Counted from the stretch's first letter, positions 48,821 through 57,798 are shown. The stretch is 64,000 bases of DNA from Borrelia turcica IST7 (GCF_003606285.1 NZ_CP028884.1:893654-957653), one strand, 5' to 3'. Program-made: numbers and translations. The notes: generated by a model from the sequence alone, not told the origin.

Positions 48821-49148
48821 CGAATCTTTTATTATCTTTAAATTTATATGTCACAATGGTAAATATTTAAGAAAATTAAACATTCAAAATACGATATTTA
48901 CATTATTTTAGCTATCATAACTTTATTATCAATTTTAATAAAAATAGTTTCACATATTTATATATATACTAATACTTATTTTCTGCGCCCTATCCATGTT
49001 CCTATCATATACTTGCTAATATAAATAAAAAGGTTGAAAAAAGAACTGAATAGCACTAATTAAAATACATAATTCTAAGAGTATTCTAGATTTTAAGAAT
49101 TTAATTATATCTTTCCTGAACTTTACAAGATATAGTGCAACATCTTTC
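48821..49148 (-). pseudogene. Scrambled fragment of an MFS transporter gene
   Basis: Matches the intact MFS gene (37775-38959) in pieces: 48825-48860 is direct with 37786-37820; 48862-48964 is the reverse complement of about 38061-38159; 48966-48996 is the reverse complement of 37820-37852; 48996-49148 is direct with 38161-38380 minus an internal deletion. So one copy suffered an internal inversion plus deletions. No open frame survives. The 549-nt gap from 48794 to 49342 holds this remnant plus the hairpin at 49220-49268. Confidence 0.8.
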
Positions 49149-49219
49149 TCTTAATATAGTTTTGGATTTTAATTATTAGTAATCTTCAGATTCAATTAAT
49201 GTCAACAATAAAATTTTAG

Positions 49220-49268
49220 GTATACTAGGGCAATTCTTAGCGCAAATGCTTAAAAAGCCCCAGTATAC
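49220..49268. terminator. Stem-loop downstream of the PTS IIC gene
   Basis: GTATACTAGGGC pairs with GCCCCAGTATAC with one mismatch, around a 25-nt loop that can fold further. Lies 75 nt past the IIC stop on the reverse strand. Confidence 0.55.
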
Positions 49269-49342
49269 TTCTTTTCTTTTCTCGATAACAAAAACTTTTA
49301 TGTCAATTTGTCCCTATTTCTCAAGTAAGACTTAAAATATTC

Positions 49343-50671
49343 CTATTGTGTATTATTTTCTTGCCTTAAGAGAACCTTCTCATAAGCTCTCAAAAAAGGT
49401 AAATAAATCAATGTAGAGAGTATTAATAATAATAAAGATAATATAAGAGCCTTTAAGTCAAGTCCAGTAGAAATGAAAGCCGCAAGTACTGATGGTGTTG
49501 TCCAGGGAACTAAAGCCCTAACTCTCTCAATGAATCCGAAATTCGTTAAAGAATATGCAATAACTACATTAACTAAAGGAACTAATATAAAAGGAATACC
49601 TAAAATAGGATTTAAAACAATTGGAGAACCAAAAACCATAGGTTCATTGATGTTGAAAAGACCAGGAACAAAAGAAAGTCTACCTATAGTCCTTAAATGC
49701 TGAGCCTTGCTCAACATCATGGCAGCAGCAAGCCCAAGAGTCGCTCCGCATCCTCCAATGTACACAAGTGAGTCAAGAAATCCTCCAGCTAAAATATGAG
49801 GAAGAGGATTATTATCTGATAAAGCTTTTACATTAACCTCAAGATTTGCCAAAATTATTGGGTTAAGCAAAGCAATAATAACACTACTTCCATGAAGACC
49901 ACAAAACCAAAATACATGGACAATTAAGACAATAACTAAAGTTCCAATTAAAGTATCACTAACATATAAAAGAGGTCTAAACATACTTATAATTATTTCT
50001 GGTAACAGATTCCCTGTTATACCTTGAACAAAGAGATTTGCAGTTTGTGCAATAAGTGTGAGTAAGATAACAGGAATCAAAGCTTCAAAGGATTTTGCAA
50101 CAGCAGGAGGAACACTTTCTGGAAGTTTAATTGTTATTTTTCTGTTTATTAAAAACCTATATAGTTCAACTGAAAAAATAGCAGCAATAATACCTGTGAA
50201 AACCCCCTGAGCACCAAGATATCTTGCATCTATGACAGGAAACCATCCTCCAGGAGAAATTGCCCATTTAGCTGTCTCTCCTCCATAAGGAATCCAATCT
50301 GATTGTCCACCTAAAATTAAAAAGGTAAAAAGAGAAAGAAATCCCCCTGTAATCCCACTAATTTTGTAAAAATTTGACAAACTATATCCAATACCAAAAA
50401 CTACAAAAATAGCCATAATCCCCATGCTTACATAAAAGGGTTGAACAAGATTTCCCTTGTATTTCGCCATCAAATCAACATACCACTGTTGATATAAAAA
50501 ATTACTAGGATCAGTAAATGGTAAATTAACTAAAAGAAGAACAAAAGATCCTACTATTAAAAAAGGCATTGAAAAAACAAATCCATCTCTAATAGCAATT
50601 AAATATTTATTTGAAGCAACTTTACTAGCAATGGGAACTAAACTAGCCTCGATAAATTCCTGCAGTTTCAT
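49343..50671 (-). CDS. chbC: PTS EIIC, lactose/cellobiose/chitobiose family
   Basis: 442 residues, about ten hydrophobic helices. Opens LQEFIEASLVPIASKVASNKYL and AIRDGFVFSMPFLIVGSF, the family N-terminus; later GLHGSSVIIALLNPI near residue 270 and FNINEPMVFGSPIVLNPI near 345, the IIC substrate-site motif. Inner-membrane channel for a beta-linked disaccharide. AGGAGG upstream. Divergent from the IIA-IIB-MupG genes, with which it should form one transport system. Similar in type to the chitobiose permease on cp26 of Lyme Borrelia, but here with MupG. Confidence 0.88.
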   Translation of the reverse strand: MKLQEFIEASLVPIASKVASNKYLIAIRDGFVFSMPFLIVGSFVLLLVNLPFTDPSNFLYQQWYVDLMAKYKGNLVQPFYVSMGIMAIFVVFGIGYSLSNFYKISGITGGFLSLFTFLILGGQSDWIPYGGETAKWAISPGGWFPVIDARYLGAQGVFTGIIAAIFSVELYRFLINRKITIKLPESVPPAVAKSFEALIPVILLTLIAQTANLFVQGITGNLLPEIIISMFRPLLYVSDTLIGTLVIVLIVHVFWFCGLHGSSVIIALLNPIILANLEVNVKALSDNNPLPHILAGGFLDSLVYIGGCGATLGLAAAMMLSKAQHLRTIGRLSFVPGLFNINEPMVFGSPIVLNPILGIPFILVPLVNVVIAYSLTNFGFIERVRALVPWTTPSVLAAFISTGLDLKALILSLLLLILSTLIYLPFLRAYEKVLLRQENNTQ

Positions 50672-50742
50672 AAAACCTCCTAACTTAATAATGAATATTA
50701 TTCTTATTAATTATGCTTAATGGATATAACATATCGTTGACA

Positions 50743-50778
50743 TATAATTAAATGTTTTATCCATAGCATTTAATTATA
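50743..50778. promoter_or_regulatory. Inverted-repeat operator candidate in the divergent PTS promoter region
   Basis: TATAATTAAATG and CATTTAATTATA form a perfect 12-bp inverted repeat with a 12-nt spacer, directly beside a TTGACA (50737-50742). Placed midway between IIC and IIA starts, so one repressor could control both directions. Confidence 0.45.
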
Positions 50779-50853
50779 CACTTTTAAAAATTAATATTAT
50801 TTGATATGATAAAATAAATTTAAAATAAATAAAAATATTGAAGTTGGTTTAGT

Positions 50854-51213
50854 ATGAATAAAAAAGAATATACTATTGAAGAGTTAATAGATGAAGTCAG
50901 TATGCCTATTGTAGCTTATGCTGGGGAGGCTAAAAGTTTTTTAAGAGAAGCTTTAGCACATGCAAAAGTTGGTGACTATGAAAAATCTAGAGAAATTATA
51001 GAAGAAAGTAGAGCATCTATTGCTAAAGCACACGAAGCACATAGAGATGTCGTGAAATATTCAACAATTAATCCGGATTCTATTAAAACACCATTTATTT
51101 TAATTCATGCAGAAGATCATTTAATGTCTGCAATTTCCGAATTAAGTATTTTTGAAGAATTAATACAGGTCTATAAAGTAATTAATGAACTAAGAAAACA
51201 GGAGAAATTATGA
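50854..51213 (+). CDS. chbA: PTS EIIA, lactose/cellobiose family
   Basis: 119 residues of helical IIA type. Ends with the family region FILIHAEDHLMSAI near residue 85-98, which contains the phosphorylated His. Preceded by AREA.EGDY-type helix (LREALAHAKVGDYEKS). Soluble cytoplasmic phosphocarrier passing phosphate from HPr to the IIB partner. Its stop overlaps the IIB start (ATGA), so the two are coupled. Weak ribosome-binding site. Confidence 0.92.
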   Translation: MNKKEYTIEELIDEVSMPIVAYAGEAKSFLREALAHAKVGDYEKSREIIEESRASIAKAHEAHRDVVKYSTINPDSIKTPFILIHAEDHLMSAISELSIFEELIQVYKVINELRKQEKL

Positions 51214-51518
51214 ACGTATTGCTTGTATGTGAAGCAGGAATGTCCACAAGCATGTTAGTGCAAAAAATGGAAAAATATGCCAATGAGCATAACATGAATG
51301 TAAAAATTGAATCTGCGGGGATATCAAAATTTAATGAAATGATTGATAATTTTGATGTTGCTTTACTGGCACCACAAGTGAGATTTAGCAAAGGAAAACT
51401 AGAAGAGGTTGCAAAGCCAAAAGGCATTCCTGTTGAATCAATAAATACAATTGATTATGGCACAATGAATGGAGGAAATGTATTAAAACTTGCTTTTGAT
51501 GCAGTATCTAAAAGGTAA
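51210..51518 (+). CDS. chbB: PTS EIIB, lactose/cellobiose family
   Basis: 102 residues. The phosphorylated Cys lies in LLVCEAGMSTSMLV (Cys near residue 7), followed by the Rossmann-like pattern (VALLAPQVRF, then GIPVESINTIDYGTMNG). Receives phosphate from IIA and gives it to the sugar bound by IIC. Overlaps the IIA gene by 4 nt; mupG follows after 19 nt. Confidence 0.93.
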   Translation: MNVLLVCEAGMSTSMLVQKMEKYANEHNMNVKIESAGISKFNEMIDNFDVALLAPQVRFSKGKLEEVAKPKGIPVESINTIDYGTMNGGNVLKLAFDAVSKR

Positions 51519-51537
51519 ATTTTAAAGGACACTTCAT

Positions 51538-52635
51538 ATGAGAGAAATAGGAATATCAATATACCCTAATGTGAGCTCTAAAAATAAAATTATCGAATAT
51601 CTTGAAAAAAGTGCATCTCTTGGGTTTACAAGAGTATTTACATCTCTGCTTTATATTGATGGTGATGAGTTTAATACCTTTAAAGAAGTCCTTGATATTG
51701 CAAACAAATGGGAAATGAAACCAATTGTGGATGTAGCTCCTAATATTTTTAAGAAACTAAATATTGATCTTACAGACCTTAGAAACTGTTTAAAACTTGA
51801 TTATTTCAAAAAACTTGGAGCGTGGGCTATTAGACTTGACTGTCCATTTACAGGAATTGAAGAGTCATTAATGACTTTTAATGAGTCTAACTTAAAAATA
51901 GAATTGAATATAAGTAGTATCAATAAACATATAAATACAATAATGTTTTTCAAACCAAACAAAGACAATTTATTAGGATGCCATAATTTTTATCCACATA
52001 AATACACAGGGCTTTCAAGAGATTTCTTTAGAACAACAACAAAAGCATTTAAACAAAATTCAATACCCACATCCGCTTTTGTTAGCTCACTCAAAGCAAA
52101 AGAGTGCGCAAGAGGATTTGAAAAAGATGGAGTCCCTACAATAGAAGAGCATAGAAATAAAGATATTGATGTTCAAACTAAAGATCTTTTTAAAGAAGGC
52201 ATGGATGCTGTTATTATTTCAAATTGTTTTCCAAGTGATTTGGAACTAGAGAAGATGGCTAAAGTAAATAGATATATATTAGAATTAAAAGCCGACCTAA
52301 ATCCCAAAATCAACCCCATAGAAAGAGAGATAATTTTGGAAAACTTGCACTTTAATAGAGGAGATATCACTCCCTATAGGATTCGGTCAACCATGTCAAG
52401 AGTATATTATAAAGATATAAACTTTTCACTACACTCTCCCGATGAAATAAAAAGAGGAGATATCCTAATAGATTCTTCAGAATATTTAGGATACGGCGGC
52501 GAACTTCAAATAGCTCTTAAAGACACGCCCAATAATGGACTTGTTAATGTAGTTGGCAGAATACATGAAGAGGAATTGTATCTTCTTGATGAAATAGAAG
52601 CTTGGGAAAAATTTAAAATCATAGAAAATAAATAA
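51538..52635 (+). CDS. mupG: MupG (DUF871) 6-phospho-N-acetylmuramidase family
   Basis: 365 residues. N-terminal TIM-barrel (REIGISIYPN, FTRVFTSLLY, HNFYPHKYTGLSRDFF near residue 148, VPTIEEHR near 200) and C-terminal cyclophilin-like domain (YRIRSTMSRVYYKD, then RGDILIDSSEYLGYGGELQI near 305). In staphylococci MupG cleaves MurNAc-6-phosphate-GlcNAc from a PTS. Here it directly follows IIA and IIB of a lactose/cellobiose-type PTS, suggesting hydrolysis of an imported 6-phospho-disaccharide. MurQ, which would normally handle MurNAc-6-P, is not in the window. Confidence 0.85.
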   Translation: MREIGISIYPNVSSKNKIIEYLEKSASLGFTRVFTSLLYIDGDEFNTFKEVLDIANKWEMKPIVDVAPNIFKKLNIDLTDLRNCLKLDYFKKLGAWAIRLDCPFTGIEESLMTFNESNLKIELNISSINKHINTIMFFKPNKDNLLGCHNFYPHKYTGLSRDFFRTTTKAFKQNSIPTSAFVSSLKAKECARGFEKDGVPTIEEHRNKDIDVQTKDLFKEGMDAVIISNCFPSDLELEKMAKVNRYILELKADLNPKINPIEREIILENLHFNRGDITPYRIRSTMSRVYYKDINFSLHSPDEIKRGDILIDSSEYLGYGGELQIALKDTPNNGLVNVVGRIHEEELYLLDEIEAWEKFKIIENK

Positions 52636-52639
52636 AAAA

Positions 52640-53041
52640 GACAATTAAACAAGCTAGAGCAACATCTGCAGAGATAGCTTTATCTTTGGCCTTTTTTATC
52701 TCTTCTATATTTATTCCTGCAAATTCAGATACCTCATGTGTTTTTTCTGAAGCGCTTTTTAAATGAGCTGTGGCAGATGAAATTAAATTTACTGCACTTG
52801 TAAAAGCTATTCTGATTGTGTTTTCATCTGATTCGTTTAGCTTATCGAAGCTACAGAAAAAGCTAAAAACGAAATAGTAGAAGCAGAAAAGGCAGTAAAA
52901 GAGTCATTAGAGAAAATCAACACAGAAAATACAAACAATGTAAAGCTTAAAGATATAAAAGAAATAGCAGAATTAGTAGTAAAAATAGCTGAAAACACAA
53001 AGAAAGTAGCGCAAGAAGTTGTAGATTCATTAAACACTTAA
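52640..53041. pseudogene. Two back-to-back lipoprotein gene fragments
   Basis: Reverse strand 52640-52845: helical peptide with KLNESDENTIRIAF, AVNLISSATAHLKSASEK and INIEEIKKAKDKA. Forward strand about 52840-53041: C-terminal helical tail with EKAKNEIVEAEKAVKES, IKEIAELVVKIAENTKK and a stop at 53039. They meet head to head near the palindrome-like AGCTTATCGAAGCT at about 52844, as if an inversion broke one or two surface-lipoprotein genes. Neither has a start or signal peptide. Upstream of the next operon this leaves no intact gene from 52636 to 53536. Confidence 0.55.
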
Positions 53042-53056
53042 ACAATCAAAATAAAA

Positions 53057-53095
53057 GAAAAAATGAATAAGAAAAATATACTTATTCATTTTTTC
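53057..53095 (+). terminator. 15-bp perfect terminator stem-loop
   Basis: GAAAAAATGAATAAG pairs perfectly with CTTATTCATTTTTTC around a 9-nt loop, ending in a T-run. It sits just after the broken forward lipoprotein tail and still marks its original terminator. Confidence 0.75.
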
Positions 53096-53536
53096 CTATT
53101 AAATTTTTTAAATTTTAAACTTAAATATCAAAACTACCAGCTAGCTTAAAACTCTTATAGAATATTTTTTACCTCATTGGGCTTAAGGTATCAAAAATAT
53201 TTTTTGATACACAGGTTAGATCTTGAAAAACTTGTATACAGCATTGATTCTGATTCAACTAATTAAATTTAAAATGAATTAAAAAACGACAAAGAGAGCT
53301 TCTAGTTATTTAATAAATGCTTTAAGGAGATGAAGCTTTTAATTAAAAAATATTTAAATGTTTAAAAAATAATCATAATATGCTATATGTAATATATAAA
53401 TTTTGACTAAAAGCTTTAATCAATCTTGCATAGTTTAATTTTTGGTTAATAAGATGGACTTATTTTTAGGGGTATAAGTTAAAGGTTAAATCGAGATTAA
53501 TTATTGTTTTAGATGTGTGATAGTGGAGACAGGACC

Positions 53537-54337
53537 ATGATTAAGACATTAATGTTGTTATTATTAATTGTAAATTTTAGTTTTTTGCAAGCCAATTCTT
53601 TTGAAGCTCTAAATCAAGAGTACCAAAGAGTTCTAGAAAATTATAACTCTGGTGTGACTGAGGGATTTTCTATAAAGAAAGATGATGATTATGTGAATCA
53701 TTACATAAATAAATTAAAATCTATAAATAATAAGCTAAGCTTACTTAAAGATGATAGGGTTAAATACCTTGGTAGTGATATTAATTTTCAAATCGCTTCA
53801 ATGATTCAGCATGCAAAGGGAGATAGCAATTCTTCTGATAGCTATTCAATACTTTTAAGCACAAAAAAAACGCTTCTAGATTTAATTTCTTCTGGAGACT
53901 TTAAAGGCTTAGAAAAATCAGTTAGAAGTGATTCATATAGAATATTGGGAGATGTAAACTTATCTCTTTTGAAATATATGGGAGGAAGAGAGTTAATGAA
54001 GGTATCAAGTGAGGCTAAAAATGCTTTAGAGAAGTCTTTAGAGATTGACGAGCAGAATGCACTTGCAAATATTTCTTTATCGACATGGTACCTATACTCA
54101 CCAAGAATTGCAGGGGGTAATCCTCGAGAGACAATAAGACTGGCTCTTAAGGGTTTAAAGTATAGTAAAAATAGTGTGGAGAAATATTTAGCAAATATAT
54201 GGACAAGTCAAGGGTATTTTCTGCTGAAGCAGACAAAAGAACAAGAGAAATATCTAAATGATGCTTCTGCTATATTTCCCAATGGAGTTTTTCATAAAAT
54301 GGTAGGTGAGAAAAACAAGTTGGGAGAATTACCTTAA
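53537..54337 (+). CDS. Exported TPR-like protein (first of a pair)
   Basis: 266 residues from the ATG at 53537, with GGAG 8 nt upstream; the frame is open 24 nt more. Signal peptide IKTLMLLLLIVNFSFLQA. The rest is helical with TPR-like pairs; a conserved-looking region includes RILGDVNLSLLKYM near residue 145 and STWYLYSPRIAGGNPRETI near 190. The spacing resembles spirochaete TatT-type periplasmic TPR proteins. Related in layout to the next gene, which has FRVLGDLALNLI at the equivalent point. First gene of a seven-gene operon with an ABC exporter and barrels. Confidence 0.6.
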   Translation: MIKTLMLLLLIVNFSFLQANSFEALNQEYQRVLENYNSGVTEGFSIKKDDDYVNHYINKLKSINNKLSLLKDDRVKYLGSDINFQIASMIQHAKGDSNSSDSYSILLSTKKTLLDLISSGDFKGLEKSVRSDSYRILGDVNLSLLKYMGGRELMKVSSEAKNALEKSLEIDEQNALANISLSTWYLYSPRIAGGNPRETIRLALKGLKYSKNSVEKYLANIWTSQGYFLLKQTKEQEKYLNDASAIFPNGVFHKMVGEKNKLGELP

Positions 54338-54367
54338 TTTTAGGTAGGATTGATTGGAGAAATATTT

Positions 54368-55147
54368 ATGAAGGTGAAGATTTTATTAATTTTCTTAGTA
54401 TCAGTCAATTTGTTTGGGTTTGAAAATGAATTAAGGAAGTATGTAGAAAGAATTGAGTATATTCATACCAATTATTATGCAGGAAATTTTAAAGTTAGTA
54501 TTGCTAAGTCTGTAGAGGGATTTATTTATTCTCTTAATCAGGTTGAGAAGGATATTTTACTAAATTATGAGCATGATAGTATTCAGTATAATTATTTAAA
54601 CTTGCTTATTTCTTTAGTGTTGTGTGATATTGCTTATGTGATAGATGATATTGATGAACATGATAACTTGATTATTAGGATAGTAAAGAATTATGATATT
54701 GGATTTAAGTTTTCCTTTAATAAGGGTACATTTTCTGATTATTTTAGAGTGTTAGGAGATCTTGCTTTAAACTTAATTTCTCATGACTTTTCTAACTTTT
54801 ATTCTTATGTTGTAAACGGTAAGAGGTTTTTACAAAAAGCATTAGCAATGGATGGGAAAAATTTTAGAGTTAATATTCCATTAGCGATGTTTTATACAGC
54901 CAATGCTACAAGCAAAACATTTAATAATAATTTATTTGCAGCTCATTATCTTAACAGAGCGGAAGAGATTCCTTTAAGTAGCAGGCAGAAATATTTAAGA
55001 GAAATTATTAAAAGTTCTTTTTTAGCTAGAATTAATAGAAGAGTTGAAGCGATAGACTGTTTAAAATCTGCTGTTAAAATATTTCCCAATAGTTATCTTG
55101 CAGCTATTGCGATTGAAAAGTTGGAGAAAGGCAAGCCTTTCTTTTAA
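54368..55147 (+). CDS. Exported TPR-like protein (second of a pair)
   Basis: 259 residues from the ATG at 54368 (MKVKILLIFLVSVNLFGF), with GGAG upstream. Signal peptide ends near residue 17. Helical body with RVLGDLALNLISHDF near 120, FLQKALAMDGKNFRVNIPLA near 155 and a closing pair (EAIDCLKSAVKIFP). Appears to be a diverged paralogue of the preceding gene: same length, same order of helices, same LGD motif, but it lacks the SPRIAGG segment. Likely periplasmic adaptor for the ABC system that follows. Confidence 0.55.
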   Translation: MKVKILLIFLVSVNLFGFENELRKYVERIEYIHTNYYAGNFKVSIAKSVEGFIYSLNQVEKDILLNYEHDSIQYNYLNLLISLVLCDIAYVIDDIDEHDNLIIRIVKNYDIGFKFSFNKGTFSDYFRVLGDLALNLISHDFSNFYSYVVNGKRFLQKALAMDGKNFRVNIPLAMFYTANATSKTFNNNLFAAHYLNRAEEIPLSSRQKYLREIIKSSFLARINRRVEAIDCLKSAVKIFPNSYLAAIAIEKLEKGKPFF

Positions 55148-55167
55148 TCAAGGATAGGGTTAAAGAT

Positions 55168-55851
55168 GTGAGACTCAATTTAATTAATGTTAACAAGAGT
55201 TACAAGACTTTCAAAGAAATCGTGCACGCGAACAAGGATATAACGCTTGATTTGAAAGCAAGAGATATGGTTTGGATCTCTGGCTCAACAGGTAGTGGAA
55301 AGACTACTCTAGTTAATTTAATAGCAGGAATAGATACACAGGACAGTGGAGATGTAATATTTGATTCTCTGTCTTTAAGTAACATGAGGGAAAGACAGAG
55401 AACTCTTTTTAGAAGATATAATATGGGGCTCATATTTCAACATTTTGAGCTTATTGCTAGCCTTACCGGATTTGAAAATATTTTATTGCCGTTAAGATTT
55501 TCAAATAAAAGTCATAAGCAAGCAAAGAATAGAGTAGCTGAATTAGTTAAGTTATTTAATCTTGAAAGCTTCGTCGATAGAAAACCTAAACATATGTCTG
55601 GTGGACAAAGACAGAGAATAGGAATAGCAAGGGCATTTGTTTATGAACCTAAATTGATACTTGGAGATGAGATAACAAGTCATTTGGATCTCAAGACAGC
55701 TACTTTTATTTACTCCGTCGTAAAGCATTATATAGAAGAAAAGGGAGCAATTGGGATATTTATTTCTCATGATTCAAATTTAGAAAAGTTTGCCAACAAA
55801 TTTTACAGAATAGAAGATGGAATATTGTCTTTAAGGAGTGAGTATGCTTAA
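55168..55851 (+). CDS. LolD/MacB-type ABC transporter ATPase
   Basis: 227 residues, GTG start. Walker A SGSTGSGKTTLVN near residue 40, Q-loop LIFQHFELI, ABC signature MSGGQRQRIGIARA near 140, Walker B LILGDEITSHLD (Ile where Pro is usual after DE) and H-loop ISHDSN. Belongs to the MacB/LolD/FtsE group, whose members power mechanotransmission rather than ordinary transport. The permease start overlaps its stop by 8 nt. Confidence 0.88.
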   Translation: MRLNLINVNKSYKTFKEIVHANKDITLDLKARDMVWISGSTGSGKTTLVNLIAGIDTQDSGDVIFDSLSLSNMRERQRTLFRRYNMGLIFQHFELIASLTGFENILLPLRFSNKSHKQAKNRVAELVKLFNLESFVDRKPKHMSGGQRQRIGIARAFVYEPKLILGDEITSHLDLKTATFIYSVVKHYIEEKGAIGIFISHDSNLEKFANKFYRIEDGILSLRSEYA

Positions 55852-57070
55852 GTTGGCTTTTTTTAATATCTTAAGAGATATAAAAAGATCTGTAATGATT
55901 TCACTACTTTTAATAAATTCAGTAGTATTTTTATTGCTTTTTATTGGGTATATGAATTATAGCAGTGAGGGTATGCAGTTAGGGCTTGTCTCCTCAACGG
56001 GACATATTCAAATTGCTCGGAAGAATTACTTTAATCCCAAATTTAGTAGCATTAAGAATAGTTTAATGCTTGAAGAGTATGAGATATTGCAAATCAGAGA
56101 GGAGATAGATAGTTATAAAGAATTAAGCTCCAGTAATTTAATAGTAAATTTTGAAGGGCTACTTGGCAATGCTTTAGGGAGTAAACCTTTTTTTGCATCA
56201 GCTTTTGAGAATCCAGATTTTGCTACCAGAAGTCTTTCTTTAGTAGAAGGTCGACCTATTTTTGATGATATTGTTGGGGATTTCTTAATCGGTGGTAGAT
56301 TTGCATCCTCTCTTGGCATAGAAAATTTAACAGAAGAGAATTCTAGATTAACCTTAATGACTGATTTATTTGGAGAAGGTCTTGTTTTGCAAGATGTTAA
56401 GTTAGCAGGAATTATTAAATTTCCAACCTCTCAAACGGATAGTATGATAGCAATTACGAGCATCAAGACGCTTGAAAGTTTGTTTGATTTTAAGGGTGGT
56501 GCGCATGTAATACAGGTGTTCTTGAAAAACAATTCTATGTTAGAGGATTTTAAGCAAAAATTAAGCTCTTTTAAGCTTAAAAGTAACCTAGATTTTGAAT
56601 ATAGTGATTGGTATGAAATCAATCCATCTTTTAAGTCTATTGTAGGGATGAATAAGATGATATTTACTTTCATATTAGTATTAATATTATTGCTTATATT
56701 CATATCATTTTTTCAAATTATGACAGCTTTAAGCCTTGAGCGCACTAGGGAGCTAGGGACTTTAAGAGCAATTGGCCTTACAAAACTAGAGCTTTTCTCT
56801 ACCTTGTTCTTAGAAATATTTATTCTTGCTGTCTTTAACATAAGCTTAGGAATCGAGATTGCCTATCTTTTAAAGTTTTTAATTGGAGTGCAAAGGATAG
56901 AATTCTCACCACCAGGGTATACAGAATCTTATTTAGTCAATGTATTATATTATCCAAGTGATATTGCATTTGTATCATTCTTTATTTTGCTAATAACACT
57001 CTCATCTTCAATCCTACCATTCATTAAGGCAAGCAAGAGATCGATAGTGGAGGTAATGAATGATATATAG
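55844..57070 (+). CDS. LolC/FtsX-type ABC permease
   Basis: 408 residues from the ATG at 55844 (MLKLAFFNILRDIKRS), with AAGGAG 6 nt before. Layout of the FtsX/MacB family: TM1 near residues 17-40, large periplasmic domain (about 40-270), then three TM helices near the C-terminus with the signature LERTRELGTLRAIGLTKLEL near 300. LolC/E extract lipoproteins from the inner membrane, and MacB drives export; the small size and pairing with a LolA-like gene favour a Lol-type role. Overlaps lolA-like gene by 11 nt. Confidence 0.85.
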   Translation: MLKLAFFNILRDIKRSVMISLLLINSVVFLLLFIGYMNYSSEGMQLGLVSSTGHIQIARKNYFNPKFSSIKNSLMLEEYEILQIREEIDSYKELSSSNLIVNFEGLLGNALGSKPFFASAFENPDFATRSLSLVEGRPIFDDIVGDFLIGGRFASSLGIENLTEENSRLTLMTDLFGEGLVLQDVKLAGIIKFPTSQTDSMIAITSIKTLESLFDFKGGAHVIQVFLKNNSMLEDFKQKLSSFKLKSNLDFEYSDWYEINPSFKSIVGMNKMIFTFILVLILLLIFISFFQIMTALSLERTRELGTLRAIGLTKLELFSTLFLEIFILAVFNISLGIEIAYLLKFLIGVQRIEFSPPGYTESYLVNVLYYPSDIAFVSFFILLITLSSSILPFIKASKRSIVEVMNDI

Positions 57071-57788
57071 AGTCTTTATTCTCATTTGCCTTTACCTTGT
57101 TAATTTTCTGTATTCTAGTGAAACAAATGCTTTAATAAAGGATTTTTCTAACCTGTCTTTTCCTAAGCTAGATCCAGGAATTTATGTCATAAATATGTTT
57201 TATGAAATTTATTCAGATGGCACCTTAAAGGAGAAAAGCAAGGGATTATCATTTATTAGTTCCAGTAATTTAAATGCTAAATTGGTTTACATAGAAGGGA
57301 AGAAATCAGATTTTGCATATCTTGCTCTTAAAGATATAGGTTATTACATGCTCAGTAGTAAGTCTTCAAATCCGATTAAAGTTAGTCCATCTTATAAGGT
57401 TAAAGGCTTATCTTCATTGCAAGATATTATTGGTTTAAACTTTGAGGAGGACTTTAGTTTGCTTAAGCGAGAGGGAAATTGTATAGAGTTTAAGTCAAAT
57501 AAAGCTTCTCTTTATCCTTTTGTTGATCTGGTTAAGCTTGCATCAGATCAATTTGTAACAATACATAAAGATAGAAATTCTAACGCTTTAAAGGAAGTGT
57601 TTTACCAAGGGAGAAGTATTAATGGGGTTAATACTTTTGCCTACATTGAGGTTAAGGAAAAGAATTTTGAAAATTATCAAACAAAAATCTTCACAAGTAA
57701 TTTTTTAAAAACCAATTTAAACAATTCTATTCTTAGTTTAAAAGGGTTTAACAGGGTGTTTGATTTTGCTAAAAGTTATTTGAAATAG
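57060..57788 (+). CDS. LolA-like outer-membrane lipoprotein-sorting protein
   Basis: 242 residues. Signal peptide YRVFILICLYLVNFLYS. The rest is beta-rich with the pattern of the LolA_like sorting family (GIYVINMFYEIYSDGTLKEK near residue 45, AYLALKDIGYYML, LIGLNFEEDFSLLKREG near 130, IKDRNSNALKEVFYQ). LolA-type proteins carry lipids or acyl-lipoproteins across the periplasm. Its place after LolD- and LolC-like genes supports this. Family assignment is from pattern and context. Confidence 0.65.
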   Translation: MIYRVFILICLYLVNFLYSSETNALIKDFSNLSFPKLDPGIYVINMFYEIYSDGTLKEKSKGLSFISSSNLNAKLVYIEGKKSDFAYLALKDIGYYMLSSKSSNPIKVSPSYKVKGLSSLQDIIGLNFEEDFSLLKREGNCIEFKSNKASLYPFVDLVKLASDQFVTIHKDRNSNALKEVFYQGRSINGVNTFAYIEVKEKNFENYQTKIFTSNFLKTNLNNSILSLKGFNRVFDFAKSYLK

Positions 57789-57798
57789 GAAAGTATAA

